From Clostridiales bacterium (GTDB taxonomy: Bacteria > Bacillota > Clostridia > Lachnospirales > Lachnospiraceae), in NCBI GenBank assembly GCA_012519905.1, contig JAAYPG010000104.1:1-37628 (forward strand): 37,628 nt of DNA, given 5' to 3'. The number at the start of each line of letters is the position of its first letter. The stretch's first letter is position 1. A program made the translations under genes and the position numbers. This document shows, piece by piece, positions 1 to 8,819 of this stretch. Under the pieces are notes generated by a model that made no database searches, was not told where the DNA came from, and worked only from the letters and a program-made list of their open reading frames with translations.

Positions 1-72
1 ATACCAGAAGCAGGAGGCATGGTTCTATCCATGGGCATACCAGAAGCAGGTGGCATGGTTCTATCCATAGGT
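1..72. repeat. 36-bp tandem repeat, two visible copies, in coding sequence
   Basis: Two adjacent 36-bp units (1-36 and 37-72) differ at three positions. They encode two copies of the 12-residue unit PMDRTMPPASGM on the minus strand. The repeat reaches the window edge, so the copy number is unknown. Confidence 0.85.
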
Positions 73-299
73 ACATTAGGACGGGGAGAGCTGCCTCTAC
101 TATTTGGTGTGGTGGGTGTGGTTCCCCTATTTAAAGGCTTTGTATTTGGAGGGGTGCCCCTATCCATAGGCATGCTGGTAGGTGGAGTAGTTGTATTCCG
201 TGGTGCTGTGCCAGTATTTGGACTTGTTGTTTCCCTATTCATCTGAGTGTTTACTTTACTGTCAGAATCTAATTTGGATGTAGGGTTTAAGTTTTGCAT
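1..299 (-). CDS. Proline/threonine-rich repeat protein, N-terminal part (runs off the left edge)
   Basis: Read on the minus strand, an open frame starts at the ATG complementary to 297-299 and stays open to base 1, so only about 99 N-terminal residues are visible. A good ribosome binding site (TTAGGAG) lies 8 bases before the start. The protein begins MQNLNPTSKLD and then becomes low-complexity, rich in Pro, Thr, Asn, Arg and Met, with PMDR boxes. The last visible part is a 12-residue unit (PMDRTMPPASGM) present twice as a 36-bp tandem repeat at 1-72. There is no signal peptide or membrane segment in the visible part. I do not recognise the family. Low-complexity proteins of this kind are common among surface and spore-coat proteins, but nothing seen proves that role. 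The opposite-strand frame over the same bases is a shadow. Confidence 0.62.
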   Translation of the reverse strand, partial: MQNLNPTSKLDSDSKVNTQMNRETTSPNTGTAPRNTTTPPTSMPMDRGTPPNTKPLNRGTTPTTPNSRGSSPRPNVPMDRTMPPASGMPMDRTMPPASG

Positions 300-435
300 T
301 TTATGTGCTCCTAAGCTTTTTATAATCAATATATGCAAACCCAATTTGATTGTGAAGTATGATAAAGTTATAAATAAATAATAATGCAAAAGGGACAAAA
401 GTGTTCTTCATAGTCTATCAAATGAAAAATAAGTA

Positions 436-444
436 TGATATAAT
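436..444 (+). promoter_or_regulatory. Extended -10 promoter candidate before the C39-like gene
   Basis: TG-n-TATAAT at 436-444 is an extended -10 element 37 bases before the TTG start at 481. No good -35 is visible, which is usual for extended -10 promoters. The site lies in the 180-bp divergent gap shared with the proline-rich gene. AT-rich DNA gives chance matches, so the call is tentative. Confidence 0.45.
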
Positions 445-480
445 CACAATAATAAATCTATAAAAAGGAAGGAAATTCTT

Positions 481-3057
481 TTGTTAAAGCAAATATATCG
501 TATAATTATTTTAATAATAATTTTTATAGCTTCTCTTTATTATTTTAGTAAAGATATAAAGGAAGTGGTATTTGATATAGATAACACTACAACCATGGAG
601 GAGACAACATTTCCTTTAGTCACATTGAGGACCGAAGGAAGAAATATCAACCTTCTTCGCGGTTATAGTAGTAACCTAGATGCTAACTCTATCAGAGAAG
701 CTTTATTACCTATTGGCTCTGATCAGACATATGAGTTGATTATAGATCAGAAAGATTATGATATTAAGAAATTAAATTTTGAACTTCGTGAGTTTAGCCA
801 AAATGAATTAATTGAAAAAGGATCGGTCAGCGTATTTGATGAAGATGGTAATCAAAAAGTGGCTAGGATAAACCTTGATTCAGCACTTATCAAGGATAGG
901 GAGTATGCTGTAAAAATCACTTTGATAACCAGTGAAAGCAAAAAGATGTATTTTTACCATCGTATCAAGAAGCATGATACTACAAATCTAGTGGATAAGC
1001 TGGATTTTGTTATGGAATTTCATCATGCGATTAAGGATAAAGATAAGGCTGAGGATTATAAGAGATATCTTGAACCTGATGGAAAAAAGGATAATACTAG
1101 CTTGGCCAAGGTAGATATTCATTCTAGTTTTGATTTAATAACCTGGGGAAACCTGAAGCCCGAGTTCATAACCAATGTAATTCCCACTGTGGTGGAAAAC
1201 TATACAGATATGGGCTCTATTGTACTGGATTATATAGTAAGAGCCAATGTATCGGGTATACCGGAATTATATAGGGTTAAGGAATATTATAGAATTAGAT
1301 ACTCGTCTGACAGAATGTATCTACTAAATTATGAAAGACGTATGGAAGCGCTATTTGATATAGACCTGGCCAGTGTATCTAAGAGTCAATTAAAGCTGGG
1401 AATTACTAATGATCCGACCACAGAGCATTTATCAAGTCCTGATAAGATGAAGTTTGCATTTGTAAGAAGCAAAGAGCTTTGGTATTATAGTCTTGATGAA
1501 AATGAAATTGTCAAAGTTTTTTCTTTCCGTCAGGAGGATACGGACTATATAAGAGATATATATGATCAGCATGATATTAAGATACTCAATATGGATGCTG
1601 AGGGCAATCTGGACTTCATGGTATACGGATATATGAACCGTGGACAGTATGAGGGTAGGGTAGCCCTAGTTATGTATGAGTATATACAGTCACAAGGCCG
1701 TATTGAGGAAAAGGTATATATACCTTTGGATGAGCCATATCAGACCCTGAAGGAAAATCTAGGAGCTTTTGCTTATGTTAATTCCTTGGATGTATTTTAT
1801 TTTCATATTTACAATAGTATATATTCATATGATTTAATAACAAGACAGATTACAGAGCTGGCAGATAATACCCGAAAGGAAGATATAGTTGTTTTTTATG
1901 ATGAAGGATATGTAGCCTGGCAGGAAAGCTCTAACCCTTGGGAAGCAAATAATATAATGATTATGGATATTGAGACCGGGGAAATACAGATGGTTCATGC
2001 TGAAACAGGGTATAAAATACTACTATTGGATAAGATAGACTCGAATCTAATATATGGTTATGTATCTGAGGACGATATTACTGTCCAGATAGATGGAGCA
2101 ATAATATCTCCTATGAGTAGAATTGAAATAGCCTCTACTGAAATGAATGTTATTAAGCCATACTATAGGGAAGGTTATTTTATAACTGGACTAGAAGTAA
2201 AGGACAATACTATTGAATTGTTCAGAGCAACTGAGCAGATAATTGATGGCAGGAAGATATTTACCGCATCAACCAATGACTATATTATGAATCATAGTGT
2301 TGCTAAGACACCATATCTAAGTATAACAACAAGGATTACAGAGGATGCATTAACAGAGTACTATTTACAGCTTCCATCAGGGTTTGTAATGGAGGAAGTT
2401 CCAGAAAAGCTTATTACAGTAAATACAGTTATCTCTGAGGATCCCACATTACGATTAAGTAAAAATAAGCACAATATTATGAAGGAAGATGCATCTAAAA
2501 CTAATTATAATATGTATTATGCTTATATTCAGGGTGAGCTTGAGGGTTCATATTATGAGGCGGCAGAGGCAATTGCAATAGCAGATAATGGTGTTGGAGT
2601 AGTCTTAGATAGCTCATTTAAGCTTGTTTGGGAACGGGGTATAAAGGCCAATAGATATGTTATATCTCGGTTTGAGGATTTGGAGTTATCAGCCACAGAT
2701 AGCACAATAGATGGCTGCATAAGGTTATTGGCCAAATATTTAGGTAAAAATCTTGACAAGATTTCATTTGACTTGGAAAAAACATCTGCTTATGAAATTC
2801 TTATCAATCATTTAGATGTCCAGCCTATAAGCTTAACAGGTGTTACATTAGATCAGGTCTTGTATCATGTATCTATGGGAAGGCCGGTAATTGCTATTAC
2901 AGGGCATAGGGATGCTGTATTGATTTATGGCTTTGATGCTTATAATATATTTATGATAGATCCGAAGCAAGGAAAGACAATAAGGATGGGCATACAAGAT
3001 AGTACACAGTTGTTTGAAAAGACAGGAAATGTATTCATTTCCTATCTATCTCAATAA
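481..3057 (+). CDS. Membrane-anchored exported protein with C-terminal C39-like (papain-fold) domain
   Basis: The start is TTG, supported by AAGGAAGG about 8 bases upstream. Residues about 5-23 form one hydrophobic N-terminal segment, so the 858-aa protein is probably anchored with its bulk outside the cell. The middle (about 40-640) has many Tyr/Asp-rich strands of the kind seen in beta-propeller or repeat folds, but I recognise no named domain there. The C-terminal 120 residues resemble the C39-like peptidase fold: a Gly-Cys pair before an LAKYLGKN helix (Cys746), a GH motif (His809) followed by a hydrophobic strand and GFD, and an Asp-Pro (Asp827). That order, Cys, His, Asp, is the C39 triad order. 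The Cys context is weak, so activity is uncertain. The M29 aminopeptidase starts 26 bp downstream, which suggests one transcript. Function unknown. Confidence 0.7.
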   Translation: MLKQIYRIIILIIIFIASLYYFSKDIKEVVFDIDNTTTMEETTFPLVTLRTEGRNINLLRGYSSNLDANSIREALLPIGSDQTYELIIDQKDYDIKKLNFELREFSQNELIEKGSVSVFDEDGNQKVARINLDSALIKDREYAVKITLITSESKKMYFYHRIKKHDTTNLVDKLDFVMEFHHAIKDKDKAEDYKRYLEPDGKKDNTSLAKVDIHSSFDLITWGNLKPEFITNVIPTVVENYTDMGSIVLDYIVRANVSGIPELYRVKEYYRIRYSSDRMYLLNYERRMEALFDIDLASVSKSQLKLGITNDPTTEHLSSPDKMKFAFVRSKELWYYSLDENEIVKVFSFRQEDTDYIRDIYDQHDIKILNMDAEGNLDFMVYGYMNRGQYEGRVALVMYEYIQSQGRIEEKVYIPLDEPYQTLKENLGAFAYVNSLDVFYFHIYNSIYSYDLITRQITELADNTRKEDIVVFYDEGYVAWQESSNPWEANNIMIMDIETGEIQMVHAETGYKILLLDKIDSNLIYGYVSEDDITVQIDGAIISPMSRIEIASTEMNVIKPYYREGYFITGLEVKDNTIELFRATEQIIDGRKIFTASTNDYIMNHSVAKTPYLSITTRITEDALTEYYLQLPSGFVMEEVPEKLITVNTVISEDPTLRLSKNKHNIMKEDASKTNYNMYYAYIQGELEGSYYEAAEAIAIADNGVGVVLDSSFKLVWERGIKANRYVISRFEDLELSATDSTIDGCIRLLAKYLGKNLDKISFDLEKTSAYEILINHLDVQPISLTGVTLDQVLYHVSMGRPVIAITGHRDAVLIYGFDAYNIFMIDPKQGKTIRMGIQDSTQLFEKTGNVFISYLSQ

Positions 3058-3083
3058 ACACAATAAAAAAGGAGACGACATAT

Positions 3084-4202
3084 ATGGATGAAAGAATTAA
3101 AACACTAGCAAAAAACCTTGTGAATTATTCTATGGCTGTAAAAGAAGGAGATAAGGTTTATGTGCATTATATTGGAGAAGCAACAGAGGATTTAGCAAGA
3201 CAGCTTGTTAAGGAGGTGTATAAGGCGAAAGGCATACCATTCGTTCATTATACTAATCCAAGATTATTAAGAGAAGTATTACTTAACTGTTCTGAGGAGC
3301 AAATGTCATTGATGGCTAAAGTAGATGCTTCTGAAATGGATCAGATGGATTGCTACGTGGCAGTAAGAGGCTCAGATAATATTACAGAAAATGCGGATGT
3401 ACCACAGGATAAAATGAAGATATACGAAACCTATTATCAAACTCCTGTTCATCACGATATTCGTGTTAAGAAAACCAGATGGGTTGTTCTACGTTACCCC
3501 AATGCATCCATGTCCCAGCTTGCTAATATGAGCCAGGAGGCATTTGAGGATTTCTACTTTAAGGTATGTAATCTCGATTATGGTAAAATGAATGATGCCA
3601 TGAAGAACTTAGTGGAATATATGAATCGTACTGATAAAGTAAGGATAGTAGGGCCAGGCACAGATTTAAGCTTCTCTATTAAAAATATTCCAGCAATTCC
3701 TTGCGCAGGCTTAAGAAATATTCCTGATGGAGAGGTGTTTACAGCGCCTGTAAGGGATAGTGTTAATGGAACCCTGACCTACAATACTCCAGCAGTATTC
3801 CAGGGATTCACATTCGAGAATATATCCTTCCGCTTTGAAAACGGTAAGATTGTTGAGGCAACTTCAAATGATACCGATAGGTTAAATGATGTATTAAATA
3901 CAGATGAAGGCGCACGCTATATAGGAGAGTTTGCTATAGGAGTAAATCCTTATATACTAAAGCCTATGAAGGATACACTATTTGATGAGAAAATCATGGG
4001 CTCTTTCCACTTCACTCCAGGTAACTGCTATGAGGAGGAAGCTCCGAATGGTAATAGCTCAGCTATCCATTGGGATTTAGTCTGCATACAGACACCTGAA
4101 TATGGCGGTGGTGAGATTTATTTTGATGATGTATTAATTCGTAAAGATGGTAGATTTGTTGTTAAGGAATTGGAATGCTTGAATCCTGAGAATTTAGTAT
4201 AA
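3084..4202 (+). CDS. M29-family aminopeptidase (AmpS/AmpT type)
   Basis: This 372-aa protein is a metallo-aminopeptidase of family M29, cytoplasmic exopeptidases that trim N-terminal residues from peptides and carry two metal ions. Residues that fit the family's metal ligands and active-site Tyr are visible in the C-terminal half: Glu217 in PDGEVF, Glu282 in YIGEFA, His309 in GSFHF, Tyr316, and His329 and Asp331 in the HWD motif. Length is a little short of the usual 400-410 residues, as in several Clostridia members. The start has an AAAAGGAG site in front. The gene follows the C39-like protein by 26 bp, and a glycosyltransferase follows after 62 bp. No secretion signal is visible. The family is secure; the natural substrate is not known. 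Confidence 0.9.
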   Translation: MDERIKTLAKNLVNYSMAVKEGDKVYVHYIGEATEDLARQLVKEVYKAKGIPFVHYTNPRLLREVLLNCSEEQMSLMAKVDASEMDQMDCYVAVRGSDNITENADVPQDKMKIYETYYQTPVHHDIRVKKTRWVVLRYPNASMSQLANMSQEAFEDFYFKVCNLDYGKMNDAMKNLVEYMNRTDKVRIVGPGTDLSFSIKNIPAIPCAGLRNIPDGEVFTAPVRDSVNGTLTYNTPAVFQGFTFENISFRFENGKIVEATSNDTDRLNDVLNTDEGARYIGEFAIGVNPYILKPMKDTLFDEKIMGSFHFTPGNCYEEEAPNGNSSAIHWDLVCIQTPEYGGGEIYFDDVLIRKDGRFVVKELECLNPENLV

Positions 4203-4264
4203 GAGGGGTAGAGAGAAATATTATTATTCATATGCTGCCAATGGCAGCGGAATGAGAGGTTATT

Positions 4265-5281
4265 ATGAAACTATTGTCTGTAGCAGTACCCTGCTATAAT
4301 TCGGCTGCTTATATGAACCGTGCGATTGAGACCCTTTTATCCGGTGGCGATAATATGGAAATCATCATTGTAAATGACGGTTCCAAGGATGATACAGAGA
4401 AAATTGGCTTGGAATATCAAAAGAAGTATCCAGATATTGTCCGTGTAATCAGCCAGGAAAATGGTGGCCATGGTGAGGCTGTAAATACTGGTCTAGCCAA
4501 CGCTACAGGTCTATATTTTAAGGTAGTAGATAGCGATGACTGGGTAAGCGAAAAAGCGCTAAGTGAAGTTATTAAGAAGCTTAAGGAATTGATTGCAGAT
4601 GGCAATAGCCCAGATTTGTTTCTGGCCAATTATGTATACGAGAAGGTTGGTGCTAAGCGTAAAAAGGTAATTAATTATAAGTGGGCTCTACCAAAGAACC
4701 AAATATTTACCTGGGATGACATTATGCATTTTAGGCAGAGTCAGAATATTCTTATGCACTCCGCTATCTATCGTACCAAGTTATTAAAGGATTGTGGATT
4801 AAAGTTACCCAAGCACACCTTCTATGTGGATAACATATTTGTTTATCAGCCTCTTCCTTTTGTAAAGACGCTTTATTATATGGATGTGAACCTTTACAGG
4901 TATTTTATTGGAAGGTCAGACCAATCTGTTAATGAGAAAGTGATGATTAGCAGAATAGATCAACAGATAAAAGTTACTAAAATAATGATGGAATCCCATA
5001 ATCTTTTACAGATAAGATGTAAGAAGCTAAGAAATTATATGATAAAATATCTTTCAATGATGATGGTTATCTGCTCTGTGTTTTTAATTAAGGAGGGCAG
5101 TGATGAAAGCATTGCAAAAAAAGAGGAGCTTTGGAATCATCTTAAAGGCTATAACAAATGGCTTTATAAGAGGGTAAGATCTCATATATTAGGCCGTTCC
5201 ATGAACCTTCCTGGTAAATTTGGTAGAAGAATAGTGGAAGTTGGCTATGACGTAGCAAGAAAGATATACGGATTTAACTAG
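4265..5281 (+). CDS. Family 2 glycosyltransferase (GT-A fold)
   Basis: The 338-aa protein opens with the GT2 signature: VAVPCYNSAAYM, then IIIVNDGSKDDT, then GHGEAVNTGL, and the metal/nucleotide-sugar-binding VDSDDW near residue 95. The last 150 residues carry an acceptor-side region rich in aromatic and basic residues, with a short hydrophobic stretch near 260-275 that may touch the membrane. GT2 enzymes move a sugar from a nucleotide sugar to a lipid or polysaccharide acceptor; donor and acceptor cannot be read here. A GAGAGG site precedes the ATG. The gap to the upstream aminopeptidase contains a small hairpin (6-bp arms, 4234-4248) without a T tract. A bidirectional terminator follows the gene. 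Confidence 0.87.
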   Translation: MKLLSVAVPCYNSAAYMNRAIETLLSGGDNMEIIIVNDGSKDDTEKIGLEYQKKYPDIVRVISQENGGHGEAVNTGLANATGLYFKVVDSDDWVSEKALSEVIKKLKELIADGNSPDLFLANYVYEKVGAKRKKVINYKWALPKNQIFTWDDIMHFRQSQNILMHSAIYRTKLLKDCGLKLPKHTFYVDNIFVYQPLPFVKTLYYMDVNLYRYFIGRSDQSVNEKVMISRIDQQIKVTKIMMESHNLLQIRCKKLRNYMIKYLSMMMVICSVFLIKEGSDESIAKKEELWNHLKGYNKWLYKRVRSHILGRSMNLPGKFGRRIVEVGYDVARKIYGFN

Positions 5282-5358
5282 AATTAGTTTTGTCATCTAT
5301 AGATCGTGCAAAGAAAATATTAGAGGCCTTAAAGGAAGAACGAGGGCAACATTAAGCT

Positions 5359-5399
5359 ATAGCCATTACCTGATAGGTAATGGCTATGGTTTATTTTTT
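5359..5399. terminator. Bidirectional intrinsic terminator between converging genes
   Basis: A perfect 13-bp stem (5359-5371 with 5375-5387) with a 3-base loop is followed by a T-rich run to 5399. It separates the plus-strand glycosyltransferase from the minus-strand PAP2 gene that ends at 5402. The A-rich sequence on the other side is shorter, so termination is probably stronger on the plus strand. Confidence 0.85.
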
Positions 5400-5401
5400 C
5401 A

Positions 5402-6085
5402 TTAGATTTTTGAAAGTTCTTGATCTGTTTTCTTTAATACTCTGCTGTAATCTGGTATATATACGAAAGCGTACATAATTATACTTAGTATGATTCCCCC
5501 AAAGACATCCAGAATGGAATGCTGCTTTAAGAATACAGTTGACATGCAGATTAGGACGGTCAATATAAAAGTAGATATCTGTAACCACTTTATATTTTTT
5601 AAACGCTCGCTTTTTCGTATGGCGATCATAGCACCAATAGAATTATATACATGAATACTTGGAAATACATTTGTGGCTGTATCGAATTTATATAGCCTTC
5701 CTATTATACGGGTAAATATATTGCTTCTTCCAAGGCTGTTAAGATCCACTCGTAAATAGTGGCCGTTTGGCCATATGGTGTATATTATCAGGCATATTGT
5801 CATTCCGATAAAAAGAAAGGCACAGCACTTGTAGAAATCCTGTTTAGATGTCAGGAAAAAATATGCTACAGTTATGAAAATAAATATAAACCAAATGAAA
5901 TATGGAATGGCAAAAATCTCCATAAAGGGAATGTATTTATCTAGCCTTGAATGCACTGGTGTAAATACTGTTGTTACAGTGCGTTCTAGATAAGTAAACC
6001 AAATCATATAGAAAAAAAAGTAAACAAGGATAAAACCATGCTTATATTTGTTATACATATGTATTAACCTATCCTTGTATTTCAT
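5402..6085 (-). CDS. PAP2-superfamily membrane phosphatase
   Basis: The 227-aa protein is mostly hydrophobic with about five or six membrane spans. The PAP2 (type 2 phosphatidic acid phosphatase) motifs are visible: FPSIHVYNS, the PSGH-like motif, near residue 140, and a later STVFLKQHSILDVFGG matching SRxxxxxHxxxD, with the conserved His and Asp seven and eleven residues after its Thr. The usual Arg of SR is replaced by Thr in this reading. Members remove or transfer phosphate groups on lipids such as phosphatidate, undecaprenyl pyrophosphate or inositol lipids; which applies here cannot be told. The ATG is preceded by GAGGT on the minus strand. The gene stands alone, converging on the glycosyltransferase with a shared terminator. 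Confidence 0.8.
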   Translation of the reverse strand: MKYKDRLIHMYNKYKHGFILVYFFFYMIWFTYLERTVTTVFTPVHSRLDKYIPFMEIFAIPYFIWFIFIFITVAYFFLTSKQDFYKCCAFLFIGMTICLIIYTIWPNGHYLRVDLNSLGRSNIFTRIIGRLYKFDTATNVFPSIHVYNSIGAMIAIRKSERLKNIKWLQISTFILTVLICMSTVFLKQHSILDVFGGIILSIIMYAFVYIPDYSRVLKKTDQELSKI

Positions 6086-6128
6086 GTTGATACCTCATTT
6101 CGAATTTAAGTCATTATCAATTGCTTGC

Positions 6129-6296
6129 GCAGATTAGGGGCCCCCACCCTGGACGCTCTGATTACGCAGATTAGGTTATAGGTTCAGCTTTGCTGAACCT
6201 ATTCACGTTACACTTATCCAAGGTAATCACCACGTATTATTATGACACAAAGTTCGTGTCATATTAATATGTGCTAATTTCCTTGGACTAATCTGC
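6129..6296. repeat. Inverted-repeat element with three-way-junction folding potential
   Basis: GCAGATTAGG occurs at 6129-6138 and again at 6166-6175, and its reverse complement CTAATCTGC is at 6288-6296, closing a 131-bp unit. Inside are a perfect 11-bp hairpin with a TTT loop (6178-6202) and a long imperfect inverted repeat with about 30-bp arms around a 7-base loop (6218-6286). It lies in the 470-bp gene-free gap between the PAP2 gene and deoB. No open frame worth calling overlaps it. It could be a MITE-like repeat or a structured RNA. Confidence 0.6.
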
Positions 6297-6434
6297 TTAT
6301 CGTGGACATTATAGCATATGTTTATTTGCTTCACAATACACATAAAATTACATTAATCAAATCTTAAGAATTAATTTATATCTTATAAAAACATTATATG
6401 AGTGGTATATATATTAAAGACAAGTAAATGATAA

Positions 6435-6463
6435 TGGACAGCTTATAATAAAAAACTTATAAT
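6435..6463 (+). promoter_or_regulatory. Sigma-A-type promoter of deoB
   Basis: TGGACA (6435-6440), then 17 bases, then TATAAT (6458-6463). This is one mismatch from the vegetative consensus at optimal spacing. The start codon of deoB lies 92 bases after the -10 box. Together with the element at 6129-6296 it accounts for what I can see in the gap 6086-6555. Confidence 0.7.
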
Positions 6464-6555
6464 ATACTTAATATATGCAAAATGGTAATATGTAGTGGAT
6501 TTTAATTTCTTTTATATTGATACTAGGTTATAAATCCTAATAAGGAGGAAAAAAT

Positions 6556-7734
6556 ATGAAGAGAGTATTTTTAGTTGTTTTGGATAGTGTAGGTATCGGT
6601 GAGCTTCCCGATGCTAAGGATTATAATGATGAGGGTAGCCATACCCTATATGCAACTTCAAAAAGCGAGTATTTTAATATGCCTAATATGAAAAAACTAG
6701 GCCTATTTAATATTGATGGGGTAAGTGACAAGTTCCCTGATTCTGAACTTGAGGATGTGTTTGTTGGAAGTATTGCCAGGCTTGCTGAAATGTCTAAGGG
6801 AAAGGATACTACCACAGGACACTGGGAAATTGCAGGTATTATATCCAAGGAGCCATTTCCCACATATCCCAATGGTTTTCCCAAGGAACTTATAGATGAA
6901 TTTGAGAAAAGGACTGGAAGAAAGGTTATATGTAATTTACCATTTTCAGGTACGGAGGTAATTCTGCAATATGGTAGAGAGCATATAGAAACAGGGGCAC
7001 TTATTGTATACACCTCTGCAGACAGTGTATTTCAGATTGCCGCCCATGAGGATGTAGTGCCTATTAAGGAGCTTTATAGGTATTGTGAAATAGCCAGAGA
7101 ACTTCTCCGCGATGAGCATGGTGTGGGCCGTGTTATAGCAAGGCCCTTCATAGGCTCTTATCCTGATTATGTTAGAACATCTAATCGTCACGATTATTCC
7201 CTTGCACCGGGATTAACCATGCTTGATCAAATATCAGATGCAGGCTTGGATGTTCTTGGGGTAGGTAAGATTTATGATATTTTTGCTGGTAAGGGTGTTA
7301 CAGATTCAGTACGGACCACAAATAATGATGAGGGCGTAGAGAGGCTAATTGAGAGAATGAATAAAGATTTTACAGGGCTCTGCTTTGTGAATCTGGTGGA
7401 TTTTGATATGGTTTATGGTCATCGAAATGATATAGATGGTTATGCAAAGGCATTAAGCAGGTTCGATGAGCAGCTTCCCAGAATCATAGATGCCTTAAGA
7501 GATGAGGATATTCTTATAATAACAGCTGACCACGGTTGTGATCCCTCTACCCCATCTACAGATCACTCAAGGGAATATGTTCCCATGATTGCATACGGAA
7601 AACAGATTAAGAAGGGCAATAATATAGGTACAAGGGATAGCTTTTCTGATATAGCAGCTACGGTTTTAGAATATCTTGATATTAAGCAACAGGTAGCAGG
7701 AAAATCCTTTTTACAAGACATATTAGAAGGATAG
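6556..7734 (+). CDS. deoB: Phosphopentomutase
   Basis: DeoB interconverts ribose-1-phosphate (or deoxyribose-1-phosphate) and the 5-phosphate, linking nucleoside breakdown to the pentose phosphate pathway. It acts in the cytoplasm and is a manganese enzyme of the alkaline phosphatase superfamily. The 392-aa length is typical. Visible motifs are the N-terminal metal site with Asp10 in LDSVGIGELPD, the TTGHWE motif with the phospho-accepting Thr at about 86, and the C-terminal metal-binding TADHGCDPSTPSTDHSRE with Asp325 and His326. The start has TAAGGAGG about 8 bases upstream. No purine nucleoside phosphorylase or cytidine deaminase gene lies beside it in this window. The glycosylase gene follows after 67 bp. 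Confidence 0.96.
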   Translation: MKRVFLVVLDSVGIGELPDAKDYNDEGSHTLYATSKSEYFNMPNMKKLGLFNIDGVSDKFPDSELEDVFVGSIARLAEMSKGKDTTTGHWEIAGIISKEPFPTYPNGFPKELIDEFEKRTGRKVICNLPFSGTEVILQYGREHIETGALIVYTSADSVFQIAAHEDVVPIKELYRYCEIARELLRDEHGVGRVIARPFIGSYPDYVRTSNRHDYSLAPGLTMLDQISDAGLDVLGVGKIYDIFAGKGVTDSVRTTNNDEGVERLIERMNKDFTGLCFVNLVDFDMVYGHRNDIDGYAKALSRFDEQLPRIIDALRDEDILIITADHGCDPSTPSTDHSREYVPMIAYGKQIKKGNNIGTRDSFSDIAATVLEYLDIKQQVAGKSFLQDILEG

Positions 7735-7801
7735 AAGATCTATAAAATGAGTAATAAAGCTATGATAAAGGACTTGTTTGCACAATAATGAGGGAGGGGC
7801 T

Positions 7802-8287
7802 ATGACTAAAAGATTGATTCATCCGGTACCTCCAATATTTGATAAAGACTCACAAATACTTATACTGGGATCGTTTCCCTCTGTTAAATCTAGAGAGGGT
7901 GAGTTCTTTTATCATCATCCCCAAAATCGCTTTTGGAGGCTTATAAGTGAGATTTATAATGAAAAGCTGCCTGAAACTATAGATGAGAAAAGACAGCTTC
8001 TTATAAGTAACAATATTGCATTATGGGATGTAGTACAAAGCTGTGAGATAATCGGATCTGCTGATAGTAGTATTAGGAATGTAATTCCGAATGATATTTC
8101 TCCGATTTTGAGTAAGGCAAATATTCGAAGGATTTATGCCAATGGAGGGACAGCTTATAGACTATATAAGAGATATATCTATAAGGATATTGGTAGAGAG
8201 ATTATACTTTTGCCATCTACAAGTCCCGCTAATGCCTCGTATTCCTTAGAAAGGCTTATAGAGGCATGGAGAGAAATTATACTATAA
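7802..8287 (+). CDS. Hypoxanthine/uracil-type DNA glycosylase (MUG-like UDG superfamily)
   Basis: The protein matches the family annotated as DNA-deoxyinosine glycosylase, which removes deaminated bases from DNA. Signatures seen are ILILGSFPSVKSREGEFFYHHPQNRFW near the N-terminus (split here: ILILGSFPSVKS, then the YHHPQNRFW box) and STSPANA near the C-terminus, the equivalents of UDG active-site motifs 1 and 2. I place the start at the ATG at 7802, giving 161 aa, because GAGGGAGG sits immediately upstream. An alternative in-frame TTG at 7778 would add eight residues with no homology-like content. The gene lies in a same-strand run between deoB and dtd, a set of quality-control and salvage functions. 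The exact base preference is inferred from the family. Confidence 0.82.
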   Translation: MTKRLIHPVPPIFDKDSQILILGSFPSVKSREGEFFYHHPQNRFWRLISEIYNEKLPETIDEKRQLLISNNIALWDVVQSCEIIGSADSSIRNVIPNDISPILSKANIRRIYANGGTAYRLYKRYIYKDIGREIILLPSTSPANASYSLERLIEAWREIIL

Positions 8288-8366
8288 TAGATGAGTGCTC
8301 ATGCTATGAGCTGAGTGCAATTATGAAAGTATTAGTAGGCTAATTAATATATGAGAGGACAAGTTT

Positions 8367-8819
8367 ATGAGAATTGTAATACAAAGGGTATTGGAAGCAA
8401 AGGTTGAGGTAAACGGAAGGGTTACAGGAGAAATAGGCAAGGGTCTTTTAATATTTCTTGGAGTAGGCAAGGAAGATGATAGGATGATTGCTGACCGTTA
8501 TATTGATAAGATACTTAAGCTTCGTATATTTGCTGATGACATGGGTAAAACAAATTTATCTCTTAAGGATGTTCAGGGTGAGATTCTGCTTGTATCCCAG
8601 TTTACCTTATATGCTGATTGCAGAAAGGGAAATAGGCCTGACTTTATAAAAGCAGGCCCAGTTCAAAAGGCTGTAGAGCTTTATGAGTATTTTTTGGAGC
8701 AGCTTAAGGAAAAAGTAGAAAAGGTAGAAAGTGGTGAATTTGGAGCAGATATGAAGGTATCTCTGGTTAATGACGGTCCATTTACTATCATATTAGATGA
8801 GGATATAATAAAGAACTAA
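8367..8819 (+). CDS. dtd: D-aminoacyl-tRNA deacylase
   Basis: Dtd hydrolyses D-amino acids (and glycine wrongly attached to tRNA-Ala) from tRNA, protecting translation. The 150-aa length is exactly typical. Both family motifs are present: SQFTLYAD near residue 79, which supplies the catalytic-site Thr, and the C-terminal cross-dimer motif NDGPFT near residue 137, the equivalent of the Gly-cisPro element. It begins MRIVIQRV as most members do, with a GAGAGG site upstream. It follows the glycosylase by 79 bp and probably shares its transcript. In many Firmicutes dtd follows relA; no relA is nearby here. Confidence 0.95.
   Translation: MRIVIQRVLEAKVEVNGRVTGEIGKGLLIFLGVGKEDDRMIADRYIDKILKLRIFADDMGKTNLSLKDVQGEILLVSQFTLYADCRKGNRPDFIKAGPVQKAVELYEYFLEQLKEKVEKVESGEFGADMKVSLVNDGPFTIILDEDIIKN

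Noticed and set aside
19-246. 75-codon plus-strand frame at the left end
   Set aside because: It is the complement of the proline-rich minus-strand gene, which has a good ribosome binding site and start; this frame has none and gives a Gly/Val-rich shadow.
5288-5355. Short frame (about 22 codons from a TTG, ending IDRAKKILEALKEERGQH) after the glycosyltransferase
   Set aside because: The peptide looks helical and protein-like, but there is no ribosome binding site, and it lies between a stop codon and the terminator. It may be a gene remnant; evidence is too thin to call.
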